A DNA stretch of 36,831 nt from an uncultured Clostridia bacterium (GTDB taxonomy: Bacteria > Bacillota > Clostridia > TANB77 > CAG-465), in the NCBI GenBank assembly GCA_944388575.1, contig CALXJF010000014.1:1-36831 (forward strand), written 5' to 3'. The number at the start of each line of letters is the position of its first letter. Positions within the stretch are counted from its first letter, which is position 1. Shown here piece by piece: positions 35,010-36,831 of the stretch. A program made the translations under genes and the position numbers. The notes below the pieces were generated by a model that worked only from the letters and a program-made list of their open reading frames with translations, had not been told where the DNA came from and did no database searches.

Positions 35010-35930
35010 ATGAAATCGACTAGAAAAGCTTATGGAGAATTTTTAGTAGAAAAAGGAAGGCAAGATAAAGATATTATAGTTTTTGATGCTGATTTAGCTA
35101 TGGCAACTTGTACAAATATGTTTAAACAAGAATTTCCAGATAGGCATTTTGATATTGGAATCTCAGAGCAAGATATGGTTGGAACAGCATGTGGTATGGC
35201 AATGAGTTCTAAAAAGGTATTTGCTTCCACTTTTGCTATGTTTATGGCTGGTCGTGCTTATGAGCAAATTAGAAATACAGCGGCGTACTCACATGTAAAT
35301 ATAAATTTATGTGCTACACATGCTGGTTTAGCTGTTGGAGAAGATGGCGCTACTCATCAATGTATTGAAGATATAGCGCTTATGAATGTAATACCTACAA
35401 TGAAAATTTTTTCACCAGCTGATGATATAAGTACAAAAAAGATATTAAATATTTGTTTAAAAGAAGACGGACCTAAATATGTAAGACTTGGTAGGAGTGA
35501 AGTTCCTACTATATATGATAATTCATATGAATTTAAATTAGGTGGTAGTCATACATTTGGTACTGGAAAAGCTGGGACTATTTTTGCAACAGGAAATACA
35601 TTAAATATTGCTTTAGAAGCTAAGGAGGTTTTAGAAAATTTAGGAAAAGATGTTAGAGTAGTGGATTTATATAGTATAAAGCCAATAGATAAAGAGGCAA
35701 TATTAAAATGTGCAAAAGAAACAGATATACTACTTACAATTGAGGATCATAGTATTATTGGAGGTATAGGTAGTATTGTATCAGATGTTTTATGTACTGA
35801 ATATCCTAAGAAGTTATATAAAATAGGAGTAAAAGATAAATTTGGCAAATCCGGTAGTGCAAAGGAACTTTATGAATTGTATGGATTAACTAAGGAAAAT
35901 ATAATAGATAAATTTATAAGTTTTAAGTAA
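35010..35930 (+). CDS. Transketolase, C-terminal subunit
   Basis: The 306-residue protein provides the pyrimidine-binding half. It contains the ISEQDMVGTACGMA motif near residue 50 with the glutamate that activates ThDP, the FMAGRAYEQIR region near 74, the CATHAGLAVGEDGATHQ loop near 95-112 and a transketolase C-terminal domain from about 185 onwards. ATG 35010 follows the stop of the N-terminal subunit directly, and GGGGGG within that gene's end serves as ribosome-binding site. The two halves are therefore expected in equal amounts. Confidence 0.95.
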   Translation: MKSTRKAYGEFLVEKGRQDKDIIVFDADLAMATCTNMFKQEFPDRHFDIGISEQDMVGTACGMAMSSKKVFASTFAMFMAGRAYEQIRNTAAYSHVNINLCATHAGLAVGEDGATHQCIEDIALMNVIPTMKIFSPADDISTKKILNICLKEDGPKYVRLGRSEVPTIYDNSYEFKLGGSHTFGTGKAGTIFATGNTLNIALEAKEVLENLGKDVRVVDLYSIKPIDKEAILKCAKETDILLTIEDHSIIGGIGSIVSDVLCTEYPKKLYKIGVKDKFGKSGSAKELYELYGLTKENIIDKFISFK

Positions 35931-36015
35931 TAGTATATGCGTTAGAAATAGGAATAAAGTAAGAGGTAAAAAACAAAATAAAAATATTAATAAGAATTTA
36001 TTGATATAATATAAG

Positions 36016-36052
36016 AGGTGTTGACAGTATAAAATGTCAACACTTTTATTTA
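36016..36052 (+). terminator. Terminator after transketolase genes
   Basis: GTGTTGACA (36018-36026) pairs with TGTCAACAC (36035-36043), extended by a G-U and an A-T pair, then TTTTATTT. It lies 86 bases after the last gene. The TTGACA inside it is part of the stem, not a promoter. Confidence 0.7.
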
Positions 36053-36113
36053 GAATATGTAACTTAAAAAATTAGATAAGAATAAATAATAATCACTTTT
36101 TTTATGTAAAATA

Positions 36114-36142
36114 TTGACAAATCAATTGTGTAGTTGTATACT
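36114..36142 (+). promoter_or_regulatory. Promoter of the last gene
   Basis: TTGACA (36114-36119) and TATACT (36137-36142) are separated by 17 bases, 49 bases before the start codon. Confidence 0.65.
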
Positions 36143-36191
36143 TATCGTAAAATAAATCTATTCTGATTAATTAAAGAAGGAGGACTTTCTT

Positions 36192-36641
36192 ATGAAAAGA
36201 ATTAAAGACATACTGAATATTCCATCAGAATATTTGGATGTAGAAAAAAAAGAACATCAAAGAGAAATTCAAAAAAAAGTAGACCACTTATTAGAGGCTA
36301 TGGCAATGCGGTTAGTATTACATTCTTATTCGCTTCCTGAGAGTGTGTATTTTGTAGCTTGTAAACTTAAAGAGGTTTATAAAATTATAAAAGATTTAGA
36401 ATCATCTTATGAGGAAGCTATAAAAAAGATGGAATATACAGATTGGATATTACAAAATAGGTTATCATTAGATGAACAAAGAGAAGAATTTTTAGAACTA
36501 GCTAGGGAATTATATGACGAAACAGCTAAATTAAAAGAAGCTCCAATATGTATAAGAGAAAACTTTTTTATATTAAAGTCAGAGATAACTAAGTTTGAAT
36601 ATTTAAAGGAAGAATGTACAAGATTAAATGATATACAATGA
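36192..36641 (+). CDS. Hypothetical helical protein
   Basis: A 149-residue soluble protein of unknown function, predicted by eye to be almost all helix: runs of Glu, Lys, Leu and Ile in heptad-like spacing from about residue 16 to 145, with two cysteines near positions 57 and 125 and one near 140. AAGGAGGA precedes the ATG. It has its own promoter. The 190 bases after it hold no gene that I can see; the window ends in TGTGGATA. Confidence 0.65.
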   Translation: MKRIKDILNIPSEYLDVEKKEHQREIQKKVDHLLEAMAMRLVLHSYSLPESVYFVACKLKEVYKIIKDLESSYEEAIKKMEYTDWILQNRLSLDEQREEFLELARELYDETAKLKEAPICIRENFFILKSEITKFEYLKEECTRLNDIQ

Positions 36642-36831
36642 CTTTGATAGAGGTTTTTTATAATATAGAAAGAGGGTTTAATATTGTTTTTATACAAAAA
36701 CTATCAAGTAATTGTCTATTAATAGTAAGAGTAATAAAGTAATATTATGTAAAATTTAAGTTTCCGCAAAAAATTATATTTATATAAAAAATAGTTATAA
36801 ATATACTAGAATAATAAAGTAGTTGTGGATA

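Noticed and set aside
36018-36026. TTGACA as a promoter at 36.02 kb
   Set aside because: It is inside a perfect stem followed by a T run and has no -10 at the right distance. The real promoter is at 36114.

Overview
The window is AT-rich chromosomal DNA of a Bacillota member, most likely a clostridium. Supporting signs are AT-biased codons, strong GGAGG or GGGGG ribosome-binding sites, several GTG and TTG starts, TTGACA/TATAAT promoters with 16-17 base spacers, T-tailed hairpin terminators, a split transketolase, a SepF/DivIVA division set and a transketolase-YitT-RNase III neighbourhood. I cannot name the species. No tRNA, rRNA, CRISPR array, riboswitch or intact transposon was seen.

Layout. 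1-1.6 kb: a 5'(3')-deoxyribonucleotidase-like protein and two small unknown proteins. 1.6-6.3 kb: ruvA, then a cell-envelope and division block of ftsE, ftsX, an M23 coiled-coil hydrolase, sepF and divIVA. 6.4-8.8 kb: a coupled unknown gene pair, another unknown gene, and prfA. 8.8-11.8 kb: alr on the minus strand, a HAM1-like NTP pyrophosphatase, an ImmA/IrrE-like metallopeptidase and an unusual 54-residue minus-strand gene. 12.2-25.8 kb: rpoB-rpoC and the str group (rpsL, rpsG, fusA, tuf), split by a transglutaminase-like membrane protein and an XRE regulator. 25.9-28.9 kb: a flotillin (minus), a Bax-inhibitor-1 family protein and acpP. 28.9-30.5 kb: decayed IS1182-like and IS481-like transposases flanking a 62-residue repeat gene. 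30.6-36.6 kb: rnc, a radical SAM protein, an Alg14/Alg13-like glycosyltransferase pair, a YitT-family protein, both transketolase halves and an unknown protein.

How the genes work together. FtsE-FtsX probably drives the neighbouring M23 hydrolase at the septum, while SepF and DivIVA act in the same process. RpoB/RpoC, S12, S7, EF-G and EF-Tu are the core transcription and translation machinery. The flotillin and Bax-inhibitor-like proteins are membrane proteins of unclear linkage.

The least explained signal is a pair of small minus-strand genes, at 11.7 kb and 29.6 kb. They share promoter architecture, 5' leader, ribosome-binding site and the start of the protein, but then diverge. One continues into a 54-residue protein of higher GC content; the other consists of three tandem 54-base (18-residue) units. 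Other points of interest are a possible terminator/antiterminator leader before rpoB, a hairpin that presents the YitT ribosome-binding site in a GAGA loop, and a palindrome between promoter elements upstream of a coupled 31-codon ORF.
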